Part shown: positions 48,706 to 56,978 of the stretch, one piece after another
How the letters are laid out: each line of letters starts with the position of its first letter
How positions within the stretch are numbered: position 1 is the first letter of the stretch
Source of the DNA: JAIBJN01 sp963839745
GTDB taxonomy: Bacteria > Actinomycetota > Thermoleophilia > Gaiellales > Gaiellaceae
Direction of reading: 5' to 3'
Length of the DNA stretch: 64,000 nucleotides
NCBI GenBank assembly: GCA_963839745.1
Contig: CAWIWC010000006.1
Coordinates: 132,026 to 196,025 of the forward strand
Position numbers and translations under genes: made by a program
The notes under the pieces: generated by a model
The model's database searches: none
Seen by the model: only the letters and a program-made list of their open reading frames with translations
Told to the model about the DNA's origin: nothing

Positions 48706-49515
48706 CTTATCGCCCTCCACGAACTTCCGCACGGCTTCCTTCGGCTCCTCGGTCGCCATCGAGAGCGCCAGCCAGTCGCGCGCGTGGTTGACCGTCTCGT
48801 GCCAGGCGAGGTCGCGCCAGAAGTTGAGCTGCTGCTTCGTGTAGCGCACGGTCTGCGGGAGCTTGGCCGCGAGCTTCTCGACCAGCTCGTCGACCGTCGC
48901 GTCGAGGTCCGCCGCCGGCACCGCGCGGTTCACGAGCCCCCACTCCTCGGCCTTCCGCGCCGGGATCTCCTCGCAGAGAAGGATGATCTCGCGCGCGCGG
49001 CGCTCGCCGACCATGATCGGGAGCCACTGAGTGGCGCCGCCCGCCGGGACAGAGCCGTGCTGCGGGCCGACGTGGCGGATGTACGTGTCGTCGACGATGA
49101 CGGAGAGGTCGCAGGCCATCTGGAGCTCGTTGCCGCCTCCCACGCAGACCCCGTTGATGCGCGCGAGCGTCGGCTTGCCGATCTCCCGCATCCGGTCGTG
49201 GGCGTCCTTGAACGCGCCGAACCACTTCCAGTACTCGTCCGGCTTGCCGAGGTAGTCGCGGCTCCACGCCTTCAGGTCGGCGCCAACGCAGAACGCCCGC
49301 CCGGCGCCGGTGACCACGACGACGCGGATCGAATCGTCCCAGGACGCGTCCTCGCACGCACGTGCGATCTCCCGCAGCATGCGGAAGTCGAACGCGTTGA
49401 GGACCTCCGGCCGGTTGAGCGTGATCGTCGCGCGCGGAGGCGCCTTCTCGTAGACGATCGCCTCGAAGCCGAGCTCGGACGGGTCGCGCGGCGCCGGGTA
49501 GGACGGCTCCGTCAT
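48703..49515 (-). CDS. crotonase family protein resembling 6-oxocyclohex-1-ene-1-carbonyl-CoA hydratase
   Basis: The 270-aa protein has VVVVTGAGRAFCVGADLKAW, RINGVCVGGGNELQMACDLS and, decisively, RHVGPQHGSVPAGGATQWLP, shown in part with IMVGERRAREIILLC. The GPxHGSxxxGGATxxLP block is how I remember the ring-opening hydrolase BamA/Oah of benzoyl-CoA metabolism, and it differs from ordinary hydratases. An aerobic relative acting on a cyclic acyl-CoA is possible. ATG 49515 overlaps the EthD stop (ATGA). Exact substrate is open. Confidence 0.8.
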   Translation of the reverse strand: MTEPSYPAPRDPSELGFEAIVYEKAPPRATITLNRPEVLNAFDFRMLREIARACEDASWDDSIRVVVVTGAGRAFCVGADLKAWSRDYLGKPDEYWKWFGAFKDAHDRMREIGKPTLARINGVCVGGGNELQMACDLSVIVDDTYIRHVGPQHGSVPAGGATQWLPIMVGERRAREIILLCEEIPARKAEEWGLVNRAVPAADLDATVDELVEKLAAKLPQTVRYTKQQLNFWRDLAWHETVNHARDWLALSMATEEPKEAVRKFVEGDK

Positions 49516-49790
49516 TCGACGTCGGCGAAGTGGACGTGGAAGGGCACGCCCATCTCCATCGCGTCCTTGCCGGTCGCCATGAACTCGTCCGTGCGCGCGG
49601 CGGCCTTGAAGGCGTCGCGGTCCGGGAACTCCCACTCGGCGTAGTACGGGAACTTCGGCTCGCCCATCGGCGCGCCGAAGACCTTGCCGTGCCGGAACGT
49701 CCCGCCCGGCACCTGGCGGCAGAGCTCCGCGTGCTGCTCGTAACGGTCCGCGTCCGGCTCCTGCTCATAGACCATGAAGACCCTGACCAA
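49512..49790 (-). CDS. EthD domain protein
   Basis: A 92-aa ferredoxin-like dimeric alpha-beta barrel protein: VRVFMVYEQEPDADRYEQHA, RHGKVFGAPMGEPKFPYYAE and FKAAARTDEFMATGKDAMEM match the EthD pattern. Such proteins accompany degradation pathways as small isomerases or binding proteins. TTG 49790 has AGGGAG five bases upstream, so a TTG start is likely; ATG 49775 is the alternative. It is translationally coupled to the crotonase that follows. Confidence 0.72.
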   Translation of the reverse strand: MVRVFMVYEQEPDADRYEQHAELCRQVPGGTFRHGKVFGAPMGEPKFPYYAEWEFPDRDAFKAAARTDEFMATGKDAMEMGVPFHVHFADVE

Positions 49791-49889
49791 CGTTCTCCCT
49801 TTCGTAGCTGTCGCCCGCGAAGGATTCCCGATTCCGGCCGCGGGCGCACTGCGAGGGCCTCTGAGAGCGGGTCATGCCAGGCGGCGACG

Positions 49890-49917
49890 CGCCGCCCCAG
49901 CATCGACTGGGGCGGCG
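49890..49917 (-). terminator. hairpin downstream of gabT
   Basis: CGCCGCCCCAG and CTGGGGCGGCG form an 11-bp perfect stem with loop CATCGA, 81 bp after the gabT stop codon. The rest of the gap 49791-49997 shows no gene. No T-run follows. Confidence 0.5.
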
Positions 49918-49997
49918 GCGCCGCGTCCGCAGAGGTCGGTCAGCGGAGCTGGGCTCTCCGCAGACCTTCCGTCCACGCTCGGCCGCGGGCAGAGGGA

Positions 49998-51290
49998 TTA
50001 CGTCCCGGCGCCCGCAAGAGACTCCTCCAGGATCTCGAGACCACGCTCGAGGTCGTCGTCGGCAATGACGAGGGGGACGAGGATTCGAACGACGTTTCCG
50101 TGCAGGCCGCAGGAAAGGAGCACGAGACCGCGCTCTCGGGCACGGGCGACGGTCGCGGCCGCCAGCTCGCCGGCGGGCGCTTTGGTCGCCCGGTCCTCGA
50201 CGAGCTCGAGGGCCAGCATCGGCCCGAGCCCGCGGACCTCGCCCACCGAGCTCACCCGCGCGGCGATCCCGTCGAGCGCCAGGCGAATGAACTCGCCGAG
50301 CTCGCGCGCGCGCCGCTGGAAGGATTCGCCCGCCACCTCGTCGAGGACGGCGACAGCCGCCGCGCACGCGACGGGGTTGCCCCCGAACGTGCCGCCGAGC
50401 CCGCCGGGCCCGACCGCGTCCATGACCTCCGCCCGCCCGGTGACGCCCGCCAGCGGAAGCCCGCCGCCGAGCGACTTCCCGGACACGAGGAGGTCGGGCT
50501 CGACGCCGTAGTGCTCGATGGCCCACATCGGCCCGGTCCGGCCGACGCCGCTCTGCACCTCGTCGTCGACGTAGAGGATCCCGTGGCGATCGCACACCTC
50601 GCGGAGCCGCGGGGGAAAGTCGCGCGGCATCGGGATGAACCCGCCTTCGCCCTGGACGGGCTCGAGCACGACGCAGGCGACCGACTCGGGATCGACCTCG
50701 GACTTGAAGAGGGCCTCGAGCCCCGCGATCGCGTCGTCAGTGGTGACGTCGCGGTAGGGGTACGGGCCCGGCGCGCGGTACACCTCGGGCGCGAAGGGCC
50801 CGAAGCCGCGCTTGTAGACGACCTTGCTGGTCATCGTCATGGTCAGGAGCGTCCGGCCGTGGAAGGCGTGGTCGAAGACGACGACCGCCGGTCGCCCCGT
50901 TGCGGCGCGCGCGATCTTGACCGCGTTCTCGACCGCCTCGGCGCCGGAGTTCAAGAGCAGGCTCTTCTGCTCGTCGCCGCGGCACGGCGAGAGCTCGGCC
51001 AGGCGCCGGCAGACGTCGAGGTACGGCTCGTACATCCCGACCATGAAGCACTGGTGGAGGTAGCGGTCGACCTGCTCGTGGATGGCTGCGACCGCGGCGG
51101 GCAGGCGGTGACCCGTGTTCTGGCAGCCCAGGCCGCCCGCGAAGTCGATGTAGGTGTTGCCGTCCGTGTCCTCGATGCGGGCGCCCTCCGCGCGGGCGAC
51201 CACGAGGGGCGGGGTCGACACGCCCGCGGCCACGTAGCGGGCGCGGGCCTTCAGGAGCTCGTCGGTCGCGCTGCGCTCCTGCGTCGCCAT
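49998..51290 (-). CDS. gabT: class III aminotransferase, probable 4-aminobutyrate transaminase
   Basis: A 430-aa PLP enzyme. Blocks: RIEDTDGNTYIDFAGGLGCQ, LNSGAEAVENAVKIARAATG, VVFDHAFHGRTLLTMTMTSK, VLEPVQGEGGFIPMPRDFP, VDDEVQSGVGRTGPMWAIEH and LLVSGKSLGGGLPLAGVTGR with the PLP lysine. The pattern is that of GabT (GABA to succinate semialdehyde); ornithine- or putrescine-type enzymes are the alternatives. The aldehyde dehydrogenase 1 kb away on the same strand could oxidise the product. Confidence 0.85.
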   Translation of the reverse strand: MATQERSATDELLKARARYVAAGVSTPPLVVARAEGARIEDTDGNTYIDFAGGLGCQNTGHRLPAAVAAIHEQVDRYLHQCFMVGMYEPYLDVCRRLAELSPCRGDEQKSLLLNSGAEAVENAVKIARAATGRPAVVVFDHAFHGRTLLTMTMTSKVVYKRGFGPFAPEVYRAPGPYPYRDVTTDDAIAGLEALFKSEVDPESVACVVLEPVQGEGGFIPMPRDFPPRLREVCDRHGILYVDDEVQSGVGRTGPMWAIEHYGVEPDLLVSGKSLGGGLPLAGVTGRAEVMDAVGPGGLGGTFGGNPVACAAAVAVLDEVAGESFQRRARELGEFIRLALDGIAARVSSVGEVRGLGPMLALELVEDRATKAPAGELAAATVARARERGLVLLSCGLHGNVVRILVPLVIADDDLERGLEILEESLAGAGT

Positions 51291-51352
51291 CGACCGAGTC
51301 TACTCCCGGCCTCGCGAGATCACCTTGGCCCGCGCGTCCCAATCACGGGCGT

Positions 51353-51358
51353 TATCCT
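51353..51358 (+). promoter_or_regulatory. -10 box of leaderless promoter for the 51366 gene
   Basis: TATCCT, seven bases, then GTG 51366. Confidence 0.5.
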
Positions 51359-51365
51359 CGCCGCC

Positions 51366-51812
51366 GTGTCCGCGACGTCCGTTGCGGTTGTCCTCTCGCT
51401 CGTCGCCGGCCTCGCGGGCTCGATCCAGGTCGCGGTCAGCGGCGCGCTGGGGAAGCGGATCGGCGTGCTCGAGGCGACGGCGTTCGGGTCGATCGGAGCG
51501 GCGCTGATCGTCTGCTCCGTCCTGCTCGTCGCGCGCCAGAGCTTCGGCGGGGTCGGCGCCGGCTTCCGTGAACCGCCATGGCTCTGGCTCGGCGGGGTCA
51601 TGGGCGCGATCGTGGTCACGTCGATCACGTTCACGGCGCCGCGGATCGGGACGTTCGCGACGATCGGGCTGCTGATCGCCGGGCAGCTCGCAATGGGCGT
51701 GATCATCGACGCGTTCGGCCTCTTCGGGCTGGAGAAGATCCCGGTCACGCCGGCGCGCATCGCAGGGCTCGCCCTGCTCGCCGCGGGCGCCCTGCTCGTC
51801 TTGAAGCGCTAG
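51366..51812 (+). CDS. DMT family transporter, half-size (DUF606/EamA-like)
   Basis: The 148-aa protein has five helices: VAVVLSLVAGLAGSIQVAVS, EATAFGSIGAALIVCSVLLV, WLWLGGVMGAIVVTSITFTA, IGTFATIGLLIAGQLAMGVI and ARIAGLALLAAGALLVLKR. This is the single-repeat YdcZ/DUF606 layout that must dimerise. GTG 51366 is set by the leaderless promoter. Substrate unknown. Confidence 0.82.
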   Translation: MSATSVAVVLSLVAGLAGSIQVAVSGALGKRIGVLEATAFGSIGAALIVCSVLLVARQSFGGVGAGFREPPWLWLGGVMGAIVVTSITFTAPRIGTFATIGLLIAGQLAMGVIIDAFGLFGLEKIPVTPARIAGLALLAAGALLVLKR

Positions 51813-51844
51813 CCGCAGTGGTCATTCTCTGTAGAAGCGCGGCT

Positions 51845-51979
51845 TCAGCCTCGGAGGTACGTGAAGACGAGGATGCCGAGCAAGCCAATCGCTACACCGG
51901 CCAGCCATCGGACAGTGCGCGGCCAGAAAGCGTTCCACCACCGCCGCGAAAAGGACGGGGACGCTCCGTCTTCACTCAT
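51845..51979 (-). CDS. 44-aa single-pass membrane protein
   Basis: A small open frame reads MSEDGASPSFSRRWWNAFWP, then a helix TVRWLAGVAIGLLGILVFTY and LRG. It has an Arg/Trp-rich juxtamembrane part and clean termini. AATACT lies six bases before ATG 51979. Too short for family assignment. The remaining intergenic sequence (51980-52185) holds no gene I can support. Confidence 0.5.
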   Translation of the reverse strand: MSEDGASPSFSRRWWNAFWPRTVRWLAGVAIGLLGILVFTYLRG

Positions 51980-52110
51980 ACCGGGAGTATTGCGACCAGC
52001 GCCCGCCGGCGGCCCAGCCAGGTCTGGAGCCGGGACGCCCTCCCGGCCCCAGCCCCTTCGTGCAGCCGCAGTTCCGAGAGAGGGGCATTCCCAATCCCCT
52101 CGTCTTTACA

Positions 52111-52145
52111 GACGCTCGGAGATGAGAAAACGTGTGGCGAGCGTC
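52111..52145 (-). terminator. possible terminator hairpin after the aldehyde dehydrogenase
   Basis: GACGCTCG and CGAGCGTC form an 8-bp stem around a 19-nt loop, 40 bp after the stop codon. GAGGGG/CCCCTC just beyond adds a second small hairpin. Confidence 0.35.
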
Positions 52146-52185
52146 CCGTTTTGGCGAGGGCGGCAGCCGGACAGGGCCTAAGGGG

Positions 52186-53658
52186 CTAGAGACCCCAGGG
52201 GTTTGTCGGGCGCGCGCCCGTCGAGAGGAGGACGCTCTTCGTCTCCAGGTACATCTGGAGCGTCTCGAGCGCCTGCTCGCGGCCGAAGCCGGACTGCTTG
52301 TAGCCGCCGAACGGCACGCCAGGGAAGGCTCCGTACGGGAGGTTGATCGTGAACGTGCCCGACTTGATGCTCCTCGCCAGCCGGTGGCCGCGCGCCGGGT
52401 CGCCCGTCCAGACGGTGGCGACGAGCCCGTAGCGCACGTCGTTGGCGATGCGGACGGCGTCCTTCTCGTCCTCGAAGGGGATGACCGCGATCACCGGGCC
52501 GAAGATCTCCTCCTGGGCCACGGCCTGATCGCTCGCGACGCCGGCGAGCACGGTCGGCGGGTAGAACGCGCCGTCGCCCTCGGTCGGTTCGCCCCCGGCG
52601 ACGACCTCGGCGCCCTCGCCGCGCCCGGTCTCGACCATCCCGTGCACCTTCTCGCGGTGGGCGAGCGAGATCAGCGACCCCATGTGGGTCTCCGGGTCGA
52701 GCGGGTCACCGACGCGAACGGCGCCCGCCTTCTCGGCGACGCGGTTGACGACGTCGTCGTAGATCGACTGCTCGACGAGGAGGCGCGAGCGAGCGTCGCA
52801 GCTCTGCCCGGCGGAGTAGTAGATGCCGTAGGCGGTCGACGCGATCGCGTCGTCGAGGTCGGCATCGGCGAAGACGATCGCCGGGCTCTTCCCGCCCAGC
52901 TCGAGCGAGACCCGCTTCACCGGGTCGGCGCAGAGGCGCATGATCTCGGAGCCCGTCGCAGTGGAGCCGGTGAACGAGACCTTGTCGACGCCAGGGTGAG
53001 AAACGAGGTGGGCGCCGGTCGTCGGCCCGTCGCCCGGGACGACGTTGAGCACGCCCGCGGGGATCCCGACCTCGACCGCGAGCTCGGCGATGCGCAGCGC
53101 GGTGAGCGGGGTCGCGGCGTCGGGCTTGAGGACGACCGTGCAGCCCGCCGCGAGCGCGGGCGCGAGCTTCCAGCCCGCGAGCATGATCGGGTAGTTCCAG
53201 GGGACGATCTGGCCGCAGACGCCGACCGGCTCCTTGAGCGTGTAGGAGAGGATCGAGCCGCCGATCGGCCGCGTGCCGCCCTCGATCGAGCCGATCGCCG
53301 AAGCCATGTAGCGGAAGCTCTCCGCGGCGACGAAGACCTCGGGCTTGGTCGAGCTCACCGCCTTGCCGACGTTGCGCGCCTCGAGCTCGGTCAGCTCCTT
53401 GCGGTTGGCGACGATCGCGTCGGCGAGCGCGTGCAGGAGCCGCGAGCGCTCGTTCGGCGGCGTCTTGCCCCACGAGCCCTCGAGTGCAGCACGCGCGGCG
53501 TCCACCGCACGATCGACGTCGCCCGGCCCGCCGACGGCGGCCTTCGCGAGCGGACCTCCGGTCGCCGGCTCGACGAGGTCGCGGATCTCGCCGTCGGACG
53601 GCTCCGCCGTCTCTCCGTCGATGAAGAGCCCGTACTCGCGCTCGGTCGCCACAGCCAT
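52186..53658 (-). CDS. NAD(P)-dependent aldehyde dehydrogenase
   Basis: A 490-aa enzyme of the betaine/aminobutyraldehyde type. It has VGVCGQIVPWNYPIMLAGWK, VSFTGSTATGSEIMRLCADP, the catalytic Glu in VSLELGGKSPAIVFADADLD, the catalytic Cys in YSAGQSCDARSRLLVEQSIY and QEEIFGPVIAVIPFEDEKDA near the end. Substrate is not fixed by sequence; gabT suggests an amine-derived aldehyde, paa genes an aromatic one. TATCGT lies 8 nt before ATG 53658. Confidence 0.9.
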   Translation of the reverse strand: MAVATEREYGLFIDGETAEPSDGEIRDLVEPATGGPLAKAAVGGPGDVDRAVDAARAALEGSWGKTPPNERSRLLHALADAIVANRKELTELEARNVGKAVSSTKPEVFVAAESFRYMASAIGSIEGGTRPIGGSILSYTLKEPVGVCGQIVPWNYPIMLAGWKLAPALAAGCTVVLKPDAATPLTALRIAELAVEVGIPAGVLNVVPGDGPTTGAHLVSHPGVDKVSFTGSTATGSEIMRLCADPVKRVSLELGGKSPAIVFADADLDDAIASTAYGIYYSAGQSCDARSRLLVEQSIYDDVVNRVAEKAGAVRVGDPLDPETHMGSLISLAHREKVHGMVETGRGEGAEVVAGGEPTEGDGAFYPPTVLAGVASDQAVAQEEIFGPVIAVIPFEDEKDAVRIANDVRYGLVATVWTGDPARGHRLARSIKSGTFTINLPYGAFPGVPFGGYKQSGFGREQALETLQMYLETKSVLLSTGARPTNPWGL

Positions 53659-53698
53659 CCCGCAGGACGATATCGCGGTGGCCGTCTCCGGGGTCGCG

Positions 53699-53704
53699 TA
53701 CAGT
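53699..53704 (+). promoter_or_regulatory. -10 box of leaderless promoter for the DUF6220 gene
   Basis: TACAGT, six bases, then GTG 53711. Confidence 0.5.
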
Positions 53705-53710
53705 CGGGAC

Positions 53711-54079
53711 GTGGTTCAGGCGCGCGTGATCCTCTTCGGGCTCGCGACGATCTACCTGGCGGGCGTCGTCGTCCAGTTCTTCCTTGCAGGCCTGGGGACG
53801 TTCGGCGCCACGACCTTCGACGCGCACCGTGCCGTCGGGCTGGGGCTCGGAATCGTGTCGCTGATCATGGTCGTCCTCGCCTTCGTCGGGAAGGTGCCGC
53901 GCTCGCTCATCGCGCTCACGTTCACGCTCTTCGGGCTCAACGTCGTCCAGCTCGTCCTCGCCCAGATCGACATCGAGGAGATCGCGGCGCTCCACGTCGT
54001 CAACGCGCTCGCGGTCGTCTACGTGGCGCACGAGCTCGTGCAGCGCTCGCGGCGCTACCTGGCCGCGCAGATCGGCTAG
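53711..54079 (+). CDS. DUF6220-like membrane protein
   Basis: A 122-aa protein with four helices: ILFGLATIYLAGVVVQFFLA, HRAVGLGLGIVSLIMVVLAF, SLIALTFTLFGLNVVQLVLA and LHVVNALAVVYVAHELVQRS. GLGTFGATTFDAHRAVG after helix 1 is the pattern I associate with DUF6220. Role unknown. Its end overlaps the convergent thiolase by 4 bp. Confidence 0.72.
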   Translation: MVQARVILFGLATIYLAGVVVQFFLAGLGTFGATTFDAHRAVGLGLGIVSLIMVVLAFVGKVPRSLIALTFTLFGLNVVQLVLAQIDIEEIAALHVVNALAVVYVAHELVQRSRRYLAAQIG

Positions 54080-55246
54080 CGCTCGAAGAGCGCGGCCTGC
54101 CCCTGGCCGACGCCGACGCAGAGCGTGGCGAGGCCGTAGCGGCCGCCACGGCGGCGGAGCTCGTGGAGGAGCGTGACGACCAGGCGGGCGCCGCTCATCC
54201 CGAGCGGATGACCGATTGCGATCGCCCCGCCGTTGACGTTCACCTTCTCCGGGTCGAGCCCGAGCTCGCGAATGACCTGGAGGCTCTGCGACGCGAACGC
54301 CTCGTTGAGCTCGACGAGGTCGAGATCGCCGGCCTCGACCCCGGCGCGGGCAAGCACCTTGCGCACGGCGGGCACCGGCCCGATGCCCATGATCCGCGGA
54401 TCGACACCGGCGACAGCGCCGGCGACGAAGCGTCCCAGCGACTCCACGCCGAGCTCGGCCGCTCGCTCGGCACTGGCGACGACCAGGGCGGCTGCTCCAT
54501 CGTTGACGCCGCTCGAGTTCCCTGCGGTGACGGTGCCGTTCGCGCGAAAGGCGGGCTTGAGCGCCGCGAGCTTCTCGGCCGAGGTGTCCGGACGCGGGTG
54601 CTCGTCGCGGACGACGTCGCCCACCGGGACGAGCTCGTCGTCGAAGCGGCCTGCCTCGGCGGCAGCCGCATGCCGCCGCTGGCTCTCGAGTGCGAAGGCG
54701 TCCTGCTCCTCGCGCGAGACCTCGAAGCGCTCGGCCACGTTCTCGCCCGTCTCGCCCATCGACTCGAGCGGGAACATCTCCTCCATGCGCGGGTTCGGGA
54801 ACCGCCAGCCCAGCGTCGTGTCCCAGACGGTCTGGTTGCCGCGCGGGTAGGCGCGCTCGGGCTTGCCCATGACGAGCGGCGCCCGGCTCATGGACTCGAC
54901 GCCGCCCGCGACGAACAGGTCGCCGTCGCCCGCGACGCACGGCGTGGCAGGCGGAGACGACGGCGGCGAGGCCCGACGCGCAGAGCCGGTTGACGGTGAC
55001 ACCCGCCACCTCCTGCGGCAGCCCGGCGAGGAGCGCGGCCATGCGCGCGACGTTGCGGTTGTCCTCCCCCGCCTGGTTCGCGGCGCCGAAATAGACGTCC
55101 TCGATCTCGCCCGCCGGGACTCCCGCGCGCTGGACCGCCTCGCGGATGACGAGGGCGGCGAGATCGTCGGGCCGCTCGTCCGCGAGCGTGCCTCCGTAGC
55201 GGCCGACGGGCGTCCTGACGGCGGAGAGGATGACGGCGTCGGCCAC
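54076..55246 (-). CDS. acetyl-CoA C-acyltransferase (thiolase), apparent +1 frameshift
   Basis: A thiolase of about 390 aa. The N-terminal frame gives MADAVILSAVRTPVGRYGGT, DVYFGAANQAGEDNRNVARM and the nucleophile Cys90 in TVNRLCASGLAAVVSACHAV. After Arg104 (54935) the homology moves one base ahead: AGDGDLFVAGGVESMSRAPL, LNEAFASQSLQVIRELGLDP, NVNGGAIAIGHPLGMSGARL with the active histidine and CVGVGQGQAALFER with the second cysteine. One extra base near 54934 explains the break in an otherwise perfect gene. It may finish Paa or beta-ketoadipyl-CoA degradation (PaaJ/PcaF-like). GTG 55246 is leaderless. Confidence 0.82.
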
Positions 55247-55258
55247 GCGCCAAGTCTA
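55247..55258 (-). promoter_or_regulatory. -10 box of leaderless promoter for the thiolase gene
   Basis: TAGACT (55253-55258, minus), six bases, then GTG 55246. Confidence 0.5.
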
Positions 55259-55297
55259 TTCGCGGGACCTCGGCCCACCGCCTTCGACGCCGCGTGG

Positions 55298-56128
55298 CTA
55301 CTCGACGAACTCGACGCGGACCGGGCGCTCGAAGGCGCCCGCTTCCTCGCCGCGGCGAAGGAGCTCGGCGACCGCCTGGCGGCCCTCGTCGCCGTAGTCC
55401 TCGGTGAGCTCGTTCACGTACATCCCAATGAACTTGTCGGCGAGCTCCGGCGTAAGCCCGCGGCCGAACTGGAGGGCGTACTCGAGCGCCTCCTCACGGT
55501 GCTCGAGGCCCGCCCGAATCGAGTCGCGGAGGACGTCCGAGAGTGTCCGGAGCGTCTCTGGGCCAAGGTCGCGTCGTGCGGTGTTGATGCCGAGCGGAAG
55601 CGGGAGCCCCGTCTCGAGGAGCCACCACTCGCCGAGATCGACAATGCGCTCGAGCCCACGCCCGCCGTAGGTGAGCTGGCCCTCGTGGATGAGGAGCCCG
55701 GCCTCGGCGCCGTCGTTCTCGACCTCCTCCATGATCTCGTCGAACGCCACCTCGCGGTAGCGGAAGTCTCCGCCCAGGTAGAACCGCAGCGTCAGGAACG
55801 CGGTCGTCATCCGGCCGGGGACGGCGATCTCGACCTCCTTCAACTCGTCGCGCGTCATCGGGCGCTTGGCGACGACGACCGGGCCGTAGCCCGAGCCCAT
55901 GCTCGCCCCGTGCGGAAGGATCACGTACTTGTCCTGAACGAACGGATACGTGTGCAGCGAGATGGCCGTGACCTCCAGCCGGCCTTCGAGCGCCCACTCG
56001 TTCAGGGTCTGGATGCCCTCGAGCACATGCTCGAACTCGAAGCCACGCCCGTCGACGCGGCCGGCCGCAAGTCCCCAGAACATGAACGCGTCGTCCGGGT
56101 CAGGGCTATGTCCTAGACGAATGCGCAG
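55298..56128 (-). CDS. mqnD: 1,4-dihydroxy-6-naphthoate synthase
   Basis: MqnD cleaves cyclic dehypoxanthinyl futalosine to 1,4-dihydroxy-6-naphthoate. The family start IRLGHSPDPDDAFMFWGLAA is followed by FEHVLEGIQTLNEWALEGRL, VTAISLHTYPFVQDKYVILP, GYGPVVVAKRPMTRDELKEV and LLIHEGQLTYGGRGLERIVD. The family N-terminus falls on CTG 56128 (LRIRLGHSP), eight bases after TAGCCT; TTG 56146 is in frame but upstream of that box. It lies 51 kb from mqnA/mqnC, so the pathway is split in two loci. Confidence 0.92.
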   Translation of the reverse strand: MRIRLGHSPDPDDAFMFWGLAAGRVDGRGFEFEHVLEGIQTLNEWALEGRLEVTAISLHTYPFVQDKYVILPHGASMGSGYGPVVVAKRPMTRDELKEVEIAVPGRMTTAFLTLRFYLGGDFRYREVAFDEIMEEVENDGAEAGLLIHEGQLTYGGRGLERIVDLGEWWLLETGLPLPLGINTARRDLGPETLRTLSDVLRDSIRAGLEHREEALEYALQFGRGLTPELADKFIGMYVNELTEDYGDEGRQAVAELLRRGEEAGAFERPVRVEFVE

Positions 56129-56182
56129 AGGGCGCGAGGCTAGCAAGGGTCTGCGGGACCTGCCCTGGCAGGTGACTGCGAC

Positions 56183-56188
56183 TAGAAT
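56183..56188 (+). promoter_or_regulatory. -10 box of leaderless promoter for the DtxR gene
   Basis: TAGAAT, seven bases, then GTG 56196. A divergent box AGGCTA at 56137-56142 serves mqnD on the other strand. Confidence 0.55.
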
Positions 56189-56195
56189 TTGAGAT

Positions 56196-56855
56196 GTGTC
56201 TAAACCTGTCCTCTCGGCGGCAATCCAGGACTACTTGAAGGAGATCTACAAGCTCCAGTCCGAAGGGACGAAGCCGACCACGACTGCGATTGCGCGCCGC
56301 ATGGGCGTGGCGCCTTCGTCGGCGACATCGATGCTGAAGAAGCTCGCCGCGCTCGGCCTCGCCGACCATTCGCCCTACAAGGGCGTCGAGCTCACGGAGA
56401 CGGGCACGCAGATCGCGCTCGAGGTCGTGCGGCACCACCGGCTCCTCGAGCAGTACCTCGCCCAGACCCTCGGCGTGCCGATCGACGCCGTCCACGAGGA
56501 GGCCGACCGCCTCGAGCACGTGCTCTCCGAGGAGCTCGAGGCGCGCATCGACGAGCAGCTCGGCTACCCGACCCACGACCCGCACGGCGACCCGATCCCG
56601 GACGCCGGCCTGCGGGTGGACACGAACCGCCTCCGCTCCCTCGACGCTCTCGAGCCGGGCGAGGAAGCGACCGTCAAGCGCGTGCCCGACGGGGACTCCG
56701 ACCTTCTGCGTTACCTCGCCGGACTGCGCCTCGTCCCCGGCGGTCGCGTGACCATGCGCCGCTCGGAGCCCTTTGACGGCCCGGTGACCGTCGTCGTCGA
56801 AGGCGCCGAGCACGCTATCTCGCGCGAGCTCGCGATGCAGATCGGCATCGCCTAG
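56196..56855 (+). CDS. DtxR/MntR family metal-dependent regulator
   Basis: A 219-aa regulator with the full three-domain layout: winged helix (IQDYLKEIYKLQSEGTKPTT, AIARRMGVAPSSATSMLKKL), metal/dimer domain (VVRHHRLLEQYLAQTLGVPI, HEEADRLEHVLSEELEARID) and an SH3-like FeoA domain (LEPGEEATVKRVPDGDSDLL). HHxLLE and EEAxxxEH carry the metal ligands. Iron or manganese specificity cannot be read safely. No target site is seen nearby. Confidence 0.92.
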   Translation: MSKPVLSAAIQDYLKEIYKLQSEGTKPTTTAIARRMGVAPSSATSMLKKLAALGLADHSPYKGVELTETGTQIALEVVRHHRLLEQYLAQTLGVPIDAVHEEADRLEHVLSEELEARIDEQLGYPTHDPHGDPIPDAGLRVDTNRLRSLDALEPGEEATVKRVPDGDSDLLRYLAGLRLVPGGRVTMRRSEPFDGPVTVVVEGAEHAISRELAMQIGIA

Positions 56856-56960
56856 TTCCGCCCCGCCGCCGGTTTCCCACTCTCGGCACGCTCCCGGCAC
56901 CATGCGTGCGCTTTTCCCCGCTAGCGTCCAAAGCGGGTGGTGGCCCGGGGTGGCCCCTCG

Positions 56961-56978
56961 CTAAGCCGGAAGGCTTAG
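56961..56978 (-). terminator. GNRA-capped hairpin over the stop codon of the 56975 gene
   Basis: CTAAGCC-ggaa-GGCTTAG, a 7-bp stem with a GGAA tetraloop; the TAA stop codon lies in the stem. It may mark the mRNA end. The rest of 56856-56960 shows only small GC hairpins. Confidence 0.4.

Noticed and set aside
52186..53658. PaaZ-type bifunctional aldehyde dehydrogenase
   Set aside because: It has the length and motifs of an ordinary aldehyde dehydrogenase and lacks the C-terminal hydratase domain of PaaZ.
52132..54993. 953-codon plus-strand open frame over the aldehyde dehydrogenase and thiolase
   Set aside because: No domain, antisense to two conserved enzymes; only its part 53711-54079 lies in a real gene, in another frame.
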